The notes below the pieces were generated by a model, which was given only the letters and a program-made list of their open reading frames with translations, made no database searches and had not been told where the DNA came from. From assembly GCA_035771175.1 (NCBI GenBank), contig CM069592.1, positions 37,898,198-37,962,197 of the forward strand: DNA of 64,000 nt, written 5' to 3'. This stretch comes from Paratinospora sagittata. Lineage: Eukaryota > Streptophyta > Magnoliopsida > Ranunculales > Menispermaceae. Shown here piece by piece: positions 35,029 to 47,599 of the stretch. Each line of letters begins with the position of its first letter. Within the stretch, counting starts at the first letter, position 1. The translations under genes and the position numbers were made by a program.

Positions 35029-35556
35029 AGGGGTGTCAATGGATTGGCTCAAATCACGAAGCTGAATCGAACCGATATGTTTGGTTTGGTTTTTTAATAA
35101 GTTCGATTTGATTTAGGTTTGAGATAAGTATAAACCGATAGATTTAGTTCGGATTGCGGTTTTAGACTTTAAAAAATGATTTAAACCGAACTGAATCGAT
35201 TCTAAAATTAAAATTATTAATATTTATTTTTAATGTCTATGATTTTTTTATAATATAAAATTCTCATTAAAAAATTATATAATCCTAAGATAGTTTTTAA
35301 ATTTTTTAAATATGCATTAAAAAAATTAATATTACCTTATATACATACATATATAATTAATTATTTTAATTTATTTAATGTATGTATATATAAAATTTTA
35401 AATCGATCAACCTAAACCGAACCAAACCGATTATGTTAGGTTCGGTTTGATAATTTGAAATAAACTGATTAAGCTAAACCAAACCGAAACCGATTATATT
35501 TGGTTTGATTTAAGTTTGAGCATTAAACTAATCCAAATTGAACCGTCGACACCCCT
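35029..35556. mobile_element. hAT-like MITE with AGGGGTGTC termini
   Basis: The left end AGGGGTGTCAATGG and right end CCGTCGACACCCCT form a clear terminal inverted repeat. The flanks inside are AACCGA on one arm and CGGTT on the other, as in the 2.5-kb element. The interior is AT-rich and non-coding. AGGGGTGTCAA-type termini are common in plant hAT MITEs. A possible old duplication is CGATACTT versus CAATACTA, if the right boundary is shifted by 11 bases. Confidence 0.7.
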
Positions 35557-36470
35557 ACCACCCCTACCAATACTAGATATATATAGAGAGCTTTTGACTT
35601 AGTTTTCAATTTAAACTAGAAAATTTTCGTACTCAGTCCAATAAATTAATATAGTCAAGGAAACTAATAAATAGAAATACACAAAAATAAAAATATTACC
35701 GGTACATAATGGGCCGAGCCATATTATAAATAACAATTTACCATCCAAGTACAATAAATTTAGTGGTTACAAAATTAAATCTATTACTAATGTAGAGATT
35801 ACCAGATTTTGAAATTTTTGTGATGAATGAGAGGTTATGAAATAATATTAAAATACATTTAGAACCATTTTTCTTTTGAATACCCATCACAAGTAAAGAA
35901 ATATTAGATCCTATAATTTAAGAAAAGTCTTTCTTGAGTTTAAGTTGAATTGAGATTAAATACCTAATTTGACTTAAATATTATATTTTATTTATTCGTT
36001 CAAACTTCAAATCTTGGTTTGCCACGTTTTACAATTTTTGTTGTATATATGGTTCAAGATGATTCCACGTATCGAAGTTGGAATTAATGTGATCTTAGTT
36101 AAATATTTAAGGAGGCTTGTTGTAATATATTTGAAGAATTAACCAACAATTCTAACTCCTATTAAATTTTCTATGAAATTATTAATGACTTTGATTAAGA
36201 TGGTTCATTAATTTTGATGGATCTGTCGTGATATAACCCATGAATACTTTTACTTTGATTTAATACACAAATATTTGCTTCTTCTATGTACATTATTATT
36301 ACTATTATATAATAATGCAATATTTTTTGTGTACTTTGACTAATATTTGCAAATAATAAAATATTGCAAGTAATATTTTTATTTGATTGATAATTCAAAA
36401 TGACCATTAAAATAATTTCTATAATTAGATAAATCAAATCTCATTAACTACGTCATTTGATTCTTATCAT
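35557..36470. other. Intergenic, no gene seen
   Basis: AT-rich sequence with no supported features. Confidence 0.45.
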
Positions 36471-36680
36471 CTTTTTTTTTGAAAAGGAAAAGAGGGGAAC
36501 ACCCAACAAGAACAACTAGCACACTACATCTCGAACTCTCCTAGGCCAAGTAATCCCAGTTGCATCTTTCCTCAAAATATTGAATAACCCACAAAAAGAA
36601 GAAGACAGGATACACACTCTCCGATTGAACTTCAAAACCTCAGTAGTCAAATAGTCTGCTGCTGTATACATGTAACTTGT
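36471..36680 (-). mobile_element. A-tailed retroposon-like fragment
   Basis: On the minus strand a frame open for about 50 codons (including EVLKFNRRVCILSSSFCGLF) ends in TAG. It is followed by TTGGGTGTTCCCCTCTTTTC and an A-run. This is the shape of the 3' end of a non-LTR element or processed transcript. I do not recognise the protein. Confidence 0.3.
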
Positions 36681-37936
36681 CAAAAATAAATTTTACATTA
36701 ACTTTCTACCTTATGCAATCTTAAAGATTTTTGAGATTTACCCAATATTTTTCCAAAAAAGAAAAAGTCAAAAATCGTTCTTGAACATAACGCCCCCCCA
36801 ACCATCTCACCCTAGCTTCAAGAAGACGCCATAAGGGGTGCGCATGTGCATTTACAGTTTTAGCCTTTTCTTTTATTGGGCCCACAAAAGAGAATTGTTT
36901 TAGATATCACGTGGGAGGACACTGGATCAGAAGAATTTTATGGGTTGGGCCCACCAGATTTTGTGGTCAATAAAGATGATTGATTGATGCTTAGATAGCT
37001 CAACAAGTTCCTAAGATAAGGCATCCAAACCAGGTCAATATTCGCCATTCAACAATTTTTATTTTTATTTATTTTTAAAAATCTTTCTTTTTTTTAAGAA
37101 AAATTATGAAATATCTTATAAAATATCTTTTTTGTCTTAATAACAATTGATTTACGCGGGCGTGGACGTGGATTTCATGTTAATAAAAAGGGGCTAAAAA
37201 TAACAAAAAATAATTCATAAATAATCCTTATAATCACTAATTTTATAAAATAAATAAATTTCTTTTTGCACCTTATTATCAAATTACCTATAAATGTATT
37301 TTTTGTATAAATATATTTAACAGTTTTATAATAAAAAGTAATGTGTAATTTAAAAAATTATGATAAAAATAACACACCGTGAATTAAAAAATTTTGATTT
37401 TATAACTAATATATATTATAATTATTTCACAAAATATAATTTGTGAACAATTTAGACATAGATTAAGATAGAGCGAGCTCATCGATATGTAAGTTACGTA
37501 TGAGGGTATAATGTAAATGAAACTAGATAAAATTCCTAATACATATTGTGTCATTTATATACTTTGTATACTTTATTTTGTACATATCTAAGGAATTCAT
37601 ATTGATTCTTAGAATTTAATTGATTCTAACCAAATATTTATAAAATTGGAATATTACAGCTCGGCCCATTAAATGTATTTGATTCTTTGATAAAAAAAAA
37701 TTTAAAGATTTGGATGAACCTATTTTTAATTAATCATTCTCAAAATACAGAAAAATTATTAACATTCTCCTTATTAGATTTGGGTTCCTAAAAATGCTGA
37801 TTAACAATTTGAAGAATATATAATATGCATTATCAGTAAATAATATAGAACTATAGAAGTGGTATAAGAATTATACTCCCAGTTTAAATTTCAACAATCT
37901 TATTCTTGTATTGAATTAAAAATAAAAAAATAACCA
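36681..37936. other. Intergenic, no gene seen
   Basis: AT-rich, with no supported ORF, RNA gene or repeat. Confidence 0.4.
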
Positions 37937-37937
37937 T

Positions 37938-38153
37938 CAGGTGGTAGCTCAGTTAGTTGAGGAACTGAATATAAGTGAGGTTGAGGTTCAGGTCTCGAGT
38001 TCGAGCCTGAGCTTGTCTCCATTTATCTGTCTCTGTTGAGAGGATCAGCCAAAACATCTTTGTCGTGTCTAAGTTCAAGAGAATTAGTCTCGCCCAAAAG
38101 ATAGGAGGACACATTTCGAGTATTGAAAAAATAATAATAAATAAATAAATAAA
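37938..38153 (+). mobile_element. SINE family A (copy 2, full length)
   Basis: The head CAGGTGGTAGCTCAGTTAGT and the B box CTCGAGTTCGAGCC are strongly tRNA-like. The body includes GAATTAGTCTCGCCCAAAAG and GGACACATTTCGAG, and the 3' end is an AATA/AAAT tail. It matches the reverse complement of the 13.4-kb copy along its length. AAATAAC at both sides may be the target duplication. Confidence 0.85.
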
Positions 38154-38585
38154 TAACAATATACAAAGTTTGTGTTGCCTTATGCATAGGATATATAAAG
38201 CTTAGATTTCATACTTTTTATATAATTATTTTTTGGATGACAATTTGTTTATTCTAAATTATCGCTCAAAAGTGAATAACTAGTCCTAAACCTTTTGAAT
38301 TATTGTAGAAGTTTGAGTGCATGAAAAAAATATATAAAAACTCTTTAGTATATGGAGTGAACACTTTTAAGATGTTTTAATGAAGTCAATAGATTGAAAA
38401 AAGAAAAGAAAAGAAAAGATGTTTTCCAAGATATTCAAGTCAAATAGAATTACGTTTTACATTTATAAATGTGTAAAATAACCAACTAAACCGAGATAAT
38501 AATTAGAATTATTTTTCAATAGTTTTATTATATATATATTAGAAGAAACAACACTTTTATTATATATATATATATATATATATAT

Positions 38586-38719
38586 TGTTTTTTTTATTAC
38601 CGGTTTTCTGGTAGTCGAGAGATGTCCTCATTCTCTTTGGGCGAAACTAATTCTCTGAGACTTAAGCATAACAAAAGTATTTTGGCTGGCCCTCCCAACA
38701 CAAACAGATAAATGATGGT
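38586..38719 (-). mobile_element. SINE family A (copy 3, 5'-truncated)
   Basis: On the + strand it reads TTATTACCGGTTTTCTGGTA, then GATGTCCTCATTCTCTTTGG, CGAAACTAATTCTCTGAGAC and GGCCCTCCCAACACAAACAG, matching the 3' part of copy 1. The tRNA head is missing. ACTTTTATTAT flanks it at 38553-38563 and 38720-38730, and (TA)n tracts have expanded beside both duplications. Confidence 0.8.
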
Positions 38720-38726
38720 ACTTTTA

Positions 38727-38764
<38 letters not shown>

Positions 38765-39559
38765 CCTTTTATTTTATTTATTATTATTTTTAAATATTGC
38801 ATGAAAAGTAGAAAAAAAAGTCTGATAAACTGTAAATCATTAAGGGCCTACGGCATTTAGTTAGTGATTCAAATACAATTTTTTATAAATAGTTGTTAAA
38901 ATCACTCACCATTTACTCTCTGTCTACCCATCCACTCTCAAAACCCACCTTAAAAATTAACTCTGGCGGGTAGACAGAAAATAAACGATAGGTGATTTTA
39001 ACAACCACCTTTTTTATATTTAAAAAAAAAAAAACATAGAAAATTTGTTTAATTTGAGTAAATCAGAAAAACAATTTTCAACTTTTTATAAAGAAAATAA
39101 TTTACTTTTAGAAAATCATGAAAAATCTTTTTTTTTAGTTTTGTATTTCTAAATTGAATCCTTGTTTTTGAGATCATTAATCTAAAAAACCTCAATTCCC
39201 TGCAACTTTAGTTCTCATTTGTAGGGATATTTATTCATTTATTCATTTATTCAATTTTTTTTTCCATATGAAGCAAAATAACGTAACGATTCGGTCAATG
39301 TCGTTCAATTCGAGCGGTTCAATTCAATCTTAGCAAAAATGAGTAAATTTCGCCGAAATCACAAGGGTAAAACAGGAAACTCAATTAGGGTTATAATAGT
39401 TTAATTTAATTTAATTTATTAAATAAATATAAATTTAGCTACTAGCGTTTCTGTTGTTTGTAGGCTTCTGTGCTCTGTTACATGTATAAGGTATCAGGGC
39501 GTTGTCTCTTCGTTCAATATTTCTCTCGGGTATTGCCTTTGAGAGCATGAGAGATAGAG
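38720..39559. other. Intergenic upstream of the F-box gene
   Basis: A (TA)n tract lies at 38735-38763, then AT-rich sequence. No gene is seen. Confidence 0.45.
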
Positions 39560-41213
39560 ATGAGAACTAAAAGACGTCTTGGTTCCGCTAGAATTCAACT
39601 TCTCGAAGAATACAAATTGAAGCGAAAGCCTGATTTCAACGACGAAGAAGAACATGATGATGAAACTGAGTCGAAGAAATCGAGAACAGAGCCAGAAGTT
39701 GCAGGAAATTGTGGTTTTTTTTATGATTTACCGGACGATCTTCTTGTTTTCATCCTTAGCAAACTCAGTTCGACCGCTGAATGTCCCTCCGATTTCTTCA
39801 ATTCTTTGTTAACGTACGTGTGATTGTCGTGGAAATATCTTTTACTTTGTCAGATAAGTGGTTTGATTTAAGTTTCCTGAGAAAGCTTTCCGGTTAAGGC
39901 CGGAGAAATGATCTTTAGTGCAGGATATTCACCGGAATTTCATTCTACTGAAAAAGAAAAAAAGGCGATGTTAAAGAGATATTTGTAGAGATTTCCGATT
40001 TCTTTGAATATATACGTGCTACTGAATTCACGACTGTAAACTAACAATCATTTTATCTTCTAGTCATCTGAAACGAATCACCTTTGTTTCTCTACAGCAA
40101 CATGACATGTTTATTGGAACTAATTTACTATTCTTCGTCTTGATTGTTGATTTTTTAACAGATGCAAGAGACTGAAAGATTTAGGTTTCCATAAACTCGT
40201 GTTGTTGAACGCCTCTCCTAATTGCTTCCTCGCAAACGCCAAAAACTGGTCTGAATCGGCTCACCGGTTTCTAAAACTGTGCATCAATGCTGGAAATCTA
40301 GAAGCTAGTTATATTTTGGGAATGGTAACCATCATCTCATCCTTACTCTTCGATCAAACATTGAACACACAAAAATAAAAAAAAAAGGCAAAAGAAATTG
40401 ATAATTTCAGTTTTGTTTTCATCGGCACAGATCCGATTCTATTGTCTAGAGAACAGAGCAAGTGGCTCATCGCTAATGGCTAGAGCAGCTATGAACTCGC
40501 ACACTCCGGCGCTTTACTCGCTCGCCGTAATCCATTTCAACGGCAGCGGAGTCGCTAAAACCGACAAAGATCTACAAGCCGCCGTAGCTCTCTGCGCTAG
40601 AGCAGCTTTCCTCGGTAACATCGACGCTCTCCGAGAACTCGGCCACTGCCTCCGCGACGGCTACGGCGTTAACCGTAACGACGGCCACGGTCGCCGGTTC
40701 CTCCTCCAAGCCAACGCTCGCGAACTCATCTCCGTCATCTCTTCTTCTTCTTCCTCTTCAACAACTCCTCCGTCCCGTCCGTCGCTGACGTGGCACTCTC
40801 CTCCGGCGACAACTCCTCACCGGCGCGTATACGGTTTCGACATTCCGACGCAGGAGCCACACCCGGCGAACCGGTTCTTGGTCGACTGGTTCGCGATCCG
40901 AGGCGGTCCGACCGGAACCACCGGCGGTCTGAAGTTGTGTTCTCACGAGATGTGTGGCCGACCGGAGACGAGACGCCACGAGTTCCGTCGGTGCTCCGTG
41001 TGTAGCGCGGCTATCTACTGTTCTCGCGCGTGTCAGACGCTGGATTGGAAGGTGCGCCATAAGTGGGAGTGCGCGGCAGCACTGGATCACCTGCTTCTTC
41101 ATCTTGATGACGGTAACGGCGACAGAGGTATGGTGATGGACCTGATGGTCGAAGTTGATAATGAAGGCATCGTCCGACTTAACGGTGACGGCGACGGAGA
41201 TGGGGAACTTTAA
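39560..41213 (+). CDS. F-box protein with Sel1-like repeats and MYND zinc finger
   Basis: Three exons (39560-39813, 40162-40324, 40431-41213) join in phase to 399 aa, similar in plan and length to Arabidopsis At1g67340. An N-terminal basic stretch (MRTKRRLG) and acidic region precede an F-box-like segment (YDLPDDLLVFILSKLSS, about residues 60-105). Sel1/TPR-like helices follow at about 140-240 (ALYSLAVIHFNGSG, ALRELGHCLRDGYGV). After a Ser/Pro-rich linker, a MYND finger lies at about 309-353 (CSHEMC, RRCSVCSAAIYCSRACQTLD, RHKWEC). The tail is Asp/Gly-rich (NGDGDGDGEL). By family, it should act as an SCF substrate receptor with the MYND finger binding a partner; substrates are unknown to me. 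Exon 3 is markedly GC-rich. Confidence 0.93.
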
Positions 41214-44125
41214 TTAATATAGACTTTCTTCTGCAAATCATATTTTGCTCAATTCTTGCATTCTTTCTTTTCTTTTTTCTTTTTTCTTTTTTCCGGGTTA
41301 CAAGGATATGGAAGGACTTTTGTAGGGAGCAGATGGTATTTCAGAAGTTGTTGTTTGGCCTTTTTGTACTTTTCTCTTGCAAAATTCGTACACTTCTCTT
41401 CTGTCATGCTTAAATACTTGCATTTTCTGGTTGGAATCAGGAACGAAGTTTTAAAAAAAAATAAATTGAAAGTCATTTTCTATCTTATATTCTGCATTAC
41501 GTGGCCCCAAACCAATGGGATTTAGTGCATAAATTGATTTTTCTTTGTTATGTTTAGACATTAGTGGAGTTGTATAATATTAATTATCAATTGGCTATTA
41601 TTATTATTTTTTAAAATAATATCAATTGGCATTCAGACTTTAATTTTAATTAATTAAAATAATATATTTTTCAATAACTTTAATTTGATACAGAAACTTA
41701 ATACATCATATTTGTAAAAAAATTTGTGAGATTTTTAAGTTATTTAGTATTTTTCTTTTTTTATGAGAATTGGTCATTATTAATTTTTGTAAAATAATTA
41801 AAAAATATAATTATTTCTAATTTATGAGTGAAGTTAATTTTATGTAACTAAAAAAAGGCTTAGTGGGAAAAATAAAGATTCTGTCTAGTTAAGTTGTATT
41901 ATTTAATTTTTTATTATATATTTTGCAATATATTATGAGAAAAAATTATGATGATTTTTAACTTCTTTTAAAAATTTTCTCTTGCTATTTTAAGTAATAA
42001 TTGAACCTCTTTTGTCTCAATTTAACTCGTTTCTCCGCAATGCTTGCCTACGTGCACTAATAAAAACAAATTATTTGTCCTTGCTTACATAAGGTAAAAT
42101 CTCTATAAAATAATATTATTGGGACTTAGAAAAAATATTATACAAAAAAAATACCAAATGTGTGCATGTTTTACAAAAAAATTAAGGACGAGATTGAGCT
42201 CAGTTCACATACAAAGAAAAAAATAAACGACTTTAAATGCATATTTTGGTAAAGAGCTGAATTAAAAAAATATAAATTGTCTACAAAAATATCTTAATAT
42301 TATAAATTTTATATGTAAATTTTTTATTTTTTTATGTATTTGATCAATTATTAATTTATATTTTCGTTGGACCTCAAAAGATTTGAAGAAAAATATTATC
42401 TTATGCATTTAGCGAGGTTATTAATTTAGTACATTGTCCCAAGTCGGGACACTGAAAGATTTTATTATTTAGTCGAGGGTTATTAATTTATCGAGGTTTT
42501 ATTGTAGTAATTTGAAAATTGTATATTAATTACTTGTGATTCTTTCAATTTGAGAAAGGAAATAAGATTTGCCAGCTCCTCTCTTGTATTCAAAATTGCA
42601 TTAATGCAATTATTATGAACCAGAACCACTTATGCCCTATGTGAAATGTCCAAGGACAATGACTTCCAATAAAATGCTACCTAATCTTGAGTTGCAGTTA
42701 CTTTGGGGGTAGTAAATTGTTAAAGAAAACCAGAATAATGGTCGTGATGACAACTCATGAGACCAGCTTTGAAATTGGGTCACTTAGCTAGCTTGGAGAT
42801 AAAATGAGTGAGACCTCTCTAATAAAGTAGTTTGAATACAATGAAAGGTAACCCTTTAATTGCAAGGAAGATTAACTTATTAACCTTACATGATAACAAT
42901 AGTAGTGGAAGTGAGCCTACACAATTAAGAAAGATTTAATTTTTTATAATTTAAATTCTGACTTAGTCTTCGATGGAGTGGAGTGGACGAAGCAAATTCT
43001 CGTAACTTAGGCCCTGTTTAAGAACGTGATAAACTTTCAGTTGCGATGCGAAATTAGGAAAAAAAATGAATTGGGTGCTTTTGGAAAGCCAAATCGCTAT
43101 TGTGTTTTGATTTTTAATGCGATATTTTACCATTTTAAACAAGCATTTCCCACCTCGCTTATGCATTTGGCAGTTCGAATAAATATTTTGTCCCGACGCC
43201 TCTCTCCCAAAATAGGTCATAAGTTAAGTTGATTTGAGTTTATCTTGTTTCAAAATCTAATTTTAAAATTTGCTTTTTATAGGCAATTAAATGCTATGTT
43301 TCTTATTACACAAGTTAAGAGGTGCATGATTAGGGGGTAAGTGTACTCGTGTTCTTTTAAATGAACTTTCGTATCCTTATCTCTTCTCTTATCTTAATTT
43401 TTGTATTTTTGTATTCTTTCATTTCCAATCTAATAATTTAATAAATTTAATAAATTGTATCTCGTGATATAAATAATCATTTATTGACTTATTATTATTT
43501 AGGCCTCTTTATAAGGTTTTATTTAATTTTTTAAAATTTTATTTTAAGAAAAAGACTAAAGCATTTATCTCATTAAAACTAAAAATAATTTTTTGAATTT
43601 TACTTTGCTTTGTTAATTATATTTCAAGATTTCAAAAAATTAAAAAAAGAAAACGTAAGAGTTGGGTCCCCCAATCATAAAAGAAACCTTAAAAGGAAAT
43701 GCAAGATAAAATCTATTCTGTTACTACCGTCACATTAACCGTCAAGTCTCATACACGATGTGTGGAGGCTCCGTCACCGTTGTCGTTATTTCTTTGTCAT
43801 CATGTGCTGTTGATCCAGTGATGCGCACTTCAACTTATGGCGCAACTTCCAATCTTGTATCTGACACACGTGGGAAGGTAGTTGTCTCTGGTGAACCGCC
43901 TCGATTGGGCGAACCGGTGGCGGTTCAGATGTTGGAAATATAGTATAAATATTATTATTTTACTTTAATTTATATATGATTTAATTATTTTTAGGTAATA
44001 AAAAACTTTAAAATGAAAAAAAAGTGCCCCATGTTATTGTGAAATAAGCAATGATTTTTAATTTTTTTAAAACAAGCAATGATTTTTTTTTAATATCTAA
44101 ATCAACTTATTAACATTTTTTCTTT
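41214..44125. other. Intergenic, no gene supported
   Basis: A CTTTT/TTTTC tract at 41265-41295 lies in the F-box gene 3' UTR. Around 43010 a MITE-like start (TAGGCCCTGTTTAAGAACG) occurs without a clear partner. A GC-richer patch at 43720-43940 carries a 61-codon ORF with no recognised similarity. Confidence 0.4.
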
Positions 44126-44373
44126 TTTCTTTTCTGGTTAATAACCTATTTTTCGGTATTCAGGTGATGTTTTTCTCTACTTTGTGACTAGACTAATCCA
44201 CATAGACTCGAGACTCGGAAGTATATAGAGGCAAGGGCGTCCGTTCCCATAATGAGCGTGAAATACATGAGAGATGAATCCGACTGCAGTTCAAATTAAA
44301 CTCATGACTTAACGAGTCTCTCAATCCCTGTGCACTCAGTTTTGCGGATCAACTGAGCTACCCATCGTTGGGT
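44126..44373 (-). mobile_element. SINE family A (copy 4, diverged)
   Basis: On the minus strand the head reads CGATGGGTAGCTCAGTTGAT (tRNA-like). The 3' part keeps GGATTAGTCTAGTCAC and ACATCACCTGAATACCG, diverged from copies 1 and 2. It lies in reverse orientation and ends in T-rich sequence on the + strand. Confidence 0.7.
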
Positions 44374-45011
44374 AAATTAGCATATCAACTCACAGCACCT
44401 GTGATGCATTTGATTTTTATCAAATTGGTGTATTATATTTCATTAACAAAATAAAAAGTAATGGATGCATTTTATTTTAAGAAACAATCTGAACACAAAA
44501 AGCAAAATAAACTTAAGAAACAAAAATTGAACAAATAAATGATAAGAAAAAAAATTAATATTAACATTAATACTATTAATATTATTAATAACTTTTAATA
44601 TTACTAATAAATTTCTTAATAATATTAATAATATTAATATTTTATAATTTTAAGTTATTGTTTAATGTTTTATTAATTTCATTAGTTAATGCAATTAAGA
44701 AAATTTTAAAACTTTTTGATACTTTCACCATTTATTTATTTTTAACGTACCTTGAATTGAACAATTTTTTTTTTATCTTGTATTACAAGAATAAAACCAT
44801 TGGAGGTATTTATTTATTTATTAAAATTAGAACTTTAATAAAATTAAAAAAGAGAGTAACAAATTAAAAATAGGAAAAAAATATCTAATTAATTAAAAGA
44901 GCAAATATTCAGTTTTTAACTCCATATTTTCATTTAAAATAATGTGATAAGTTAGTTCAAAGAAAATAAAAAATAAAAAAGTTTTAAGAAAATTGAGAAA
45001 GGCAATTTTAT
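44374..45011. other. Intergenic, no gene seen
   Basis: Extremely AT-rich sequence with (AATATT)-like runs around 44550-44640. Confidence 0.45.
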
Positions 45012-45193
45012 TTTTTATTATTAATTTTTCGGTACCTAAGAAGTGTCTTCCTTCATTTAGAGCGAGACTAAGTTTGGGTTGACCTTCCTAATATAAGCGA
45101 ATAAATAGGGACACAACCAGACTTAATCTCGAGATCTGAACCTTAACCTACTTATATTCAGTTTCTTATTCAATTAAGCTACCACCTGTTAGT
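45012..45193 (-). mobile_element. SINE family A (copy 5)
   Basis: The minus strand starts ACAGGTGGTAGCTTAATTGA, has CAGATCTCGAGATTAAGTC at the B-box position, and ends with CTTAGTCTCGCTCTAAATG, AGACACTTCTTAGGTACCG and an A/T tail. The flanks AAGGCAATTTTATTTT and AAGGTAAAACTATTTT look like a decayed target duplication. Confidence 0.75.
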
Positions 45194-46057
45194 AAGGTAA
45201 AACTATTTTGTTAACCAAAGAGTAATATTATATTAATACTTAAAATATATATTTAAAGTGGATATAATTTTTATATATTATTTAATTGTCTTAAATCATA
45301 CAAATTTTTATACATTATTTTTTAATTTTTTTAATACATTATGAATAATGTAAAAATTGTTGTTTACAAAACACCACAATTGTTGAAAATTTGAGTTATT
45401 CTACGAGTCATTTAATTATTTATTTATACACTATAATAGAGCGAGTTTTAGTGTTACGTCCCACGTGACGCGCACGTTTTCGGCTTATAACCTTTCGGCT
45501 TCGTTCGTTATCTTTTGTCACTTAGCTTCTCAAGCGCAAGTTTTCTTGTTACCCATCTGGTTTCGCCTTGCTTGCTGCGTTTTCTGCGAGAGACAGTCTC
45601 ACCTTCCTTTCTGGTAAGTTTTCTTAGACGTTCTCTTCTTACGCCTTTGTCTTCGGCTGTTTTTGATTTCATCTCTCTTTCTTCAATTTGTATGAAGTTT
45701 CTTTTTTGTTCTTTTGATTGTGGTTTTCCAGTGGCTAGGGTTTGTTTGATTTCTTCTCAATATTGTCTTTTTATTTAATGTTTTCGCAGTTGCGCTCTAC
45801 CCCATTCTAGATTCTTCTTTTTTACATGGGAATTTAATCTCACTGAAAGAATTTTACCCTTAATTCTTAAAACTTGATTTTTAGGGCAGGAAAAAAATTA
45901 ATATATATGGGCTGAAAATGGATTACCTCGTTGAGCCAGAAGATTTATGCCCAGAATTGTGTTCATAAAGGCAATTGACTTGAATCTAATTGCAGTTTGT
46001 TAACATGGTGAAATTTTTAAGTTTATTTGGGCTAGCTTGTGTGTGTGGCAGAGCAAG

Positions 46058-46324
46058 ATGGGATTTATCATGGAGTTTGCAGAGAACTTGATATTGAAGA
46101 TGATGGAGGATCCAAAGGAAAGGGATCGCAAATTCAAGGAACACTTGTATGCTGTGAAAGATAGGTGTAAGAAAACCAAAGAGATGTGGAGCTTACCGCT
46201 ACGCCCTTATGGGTTCTGGACTTTTGAGCGCCACAATTCTCAGCTTGCATGGGATGCTCAAATTAGCCAGGTCCCTGGACGTAGGGACCCTTATGACGAT
46301 CTTCTTCAAGACTACAACAAATAA
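46058..46324 (+). CDS. Conserved small plant protein, 88 aa, function unknown
   Basis: A single coding exon encodes MGFIMEFAENLILKMMEDPK, ERDRKFKEHLYAVKDRCKKT, EMWSLPLRPYGFWTFERHNS and GRRDPYDDLLQDYNK. The sequence is strongly patterned and looks like a widely conserved short plant protein, but I cannot name a function. A 5' leader is likely split: exon to 45613 (TTTCTG|GTAAGT), intron 45614-46051 (GGCAG|AGCAAGATGG). The in-frame ATG seven codons upstream lies in that intron, so 46058 is the start. The N-terminus may form a short amphipathic helix. No membrane span is visible. Confidence 0.8.
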   Translation: MGFIMEFAENLILKMMEDPKERDRKFKEHLYAVKDRCKKTKEMWSLPLRPYGFWTFERHNSQLAWDAQISQVPGRRDPYDDLLQDYNK

Positions 46325-47294
46325 ATGAACGGTCAAGATCTAACCTTAGTAATTCTTTAGCAAATTATTTTTCTTGTTGTTCATTGTTCCGATATTTCAG
46401 TTGCTGGGTATTGAAACTTAGAGACTGATGTAGTGTGATGTTGGGTTTTTCCTGACGCTTGATTTCAACAACAATGGCATTTCTTGTGGTTCTTGGTAGC
46501 TTTCCATCACCTGTAAAAGTGTTAATAGTTTGGGTCCATCTTTGGGACTTTAACCAAACAAATAAATGCAGCACTAAACCCTTTTTAGTTCTTGAAGGAC
46601 TTCTACCTTGAATCTCTTTGATGTATGGGGGATTTAAGAACCTGCATGGATCGCTATGTTTATTTTGTTCAGGCTTTAAACCAGGTGGTATTTTGTCACC
46701 TTTTCAACCTCATTCAATTTTTGATAGTCTGATATTACACAAGCTAGTTGAAACTTGGAAAATGACTTTGTTGAGTTGAAATATGTTACCTTTTATCACC
46801 TTCAACATACACTGTCTCAGATTATTCTCTTGTTTTTTTTATTGATTATTGTTGTCTTAGGTTCTCAAATATGACATTTTTTTGGATTATCCCTTTTAGT
46901 TTTGTACTTATGTTACTCTTCAACTATCATGTTCAAAAATGACTTCATTGGTTCCTAAACTGCATATTTTGCTTATAGAGAGCTTGATTTATCTCATGAC
47001 TGTTTGATGATTTTTTTTTTCCTTCTTGTCATGCAAATTGTGAACTCTCTCTCATTCATTGTCCTCTAATTTTCAGGTAACATTTTCTGCAATTTCACTT
47101 TACTTGATGATAGAATTGAAAGAGCAAACTATTCACTCTATGGTGTTGCAATCTATTTATTAGAATTTTCGTAGGGTGCAATCTTACTTGTCTAGACCAT
47201 TAAATTCCATTGAGATTCTACAAATGAGCATACTTGGGTGAGATTTGGCCTAGGATAAGTGACCTCTTAGAACGTCCTAGTGTTTGCACCCTTC
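46325..47294. other. 3' UTR and intergenic, no gene seen
   Basis: No supported ORF. The first 300 bases are probably the 3' UTR of the 88-aa gene. Confidence 0.4.
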
Positions 47295-47415
47295 ATTTCC
47301 TCCTCTAAGCCCATACCTAAATGGTTTAACTAATGGTATCAAGCTTCGAGGTTATGGGGTTCAAACCCGACCCCACTTTTATAAACAAAAAGGGAAAAAA
47401 GAAAAATAATAATAA
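47295..47415 (+). mobile_element. SINE-like tRNA-related fragment
   Basis: GGTTTAACTAATGGTATCAAG followed by GGGGTTCAAACCCGACCCC resembles a tRNA-derived A/B-box head, and a purine/A-rich tail follows within 60 bases. No flanking duplication was identified. Confidence 0.4.
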
Positions 47416-47599
47416 TTTGTCTTTGTTTCATTTCATCATATGATTTTCACAAATATTTGTTGAATTAGCTCTTACAAAACAAAATGTGCCTAGTGTTGAA
47501 ATTCTACGTATTGTAAAGACTCCTGAAGTTTTCAAATTTCGATTTATATTATGTACAGCTGCAATTTTTTTTTTTTAAACTATTGGTCTTCATTAAGTG

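Noticed and set aside
36507..36663. Slight resemblance of VLKFN-type text on the minus strand to a histone H2A helix
   Set aside because: Only a few residues agree and the rest does not fit H2A; the A-tail context suits a retroposon fragment better.
43758..43943. 61-codon ORF in a GC-richer patch
   Set aside because: Isolated, no family similarity and no splice partners; possibly part of an unidentified repeat.
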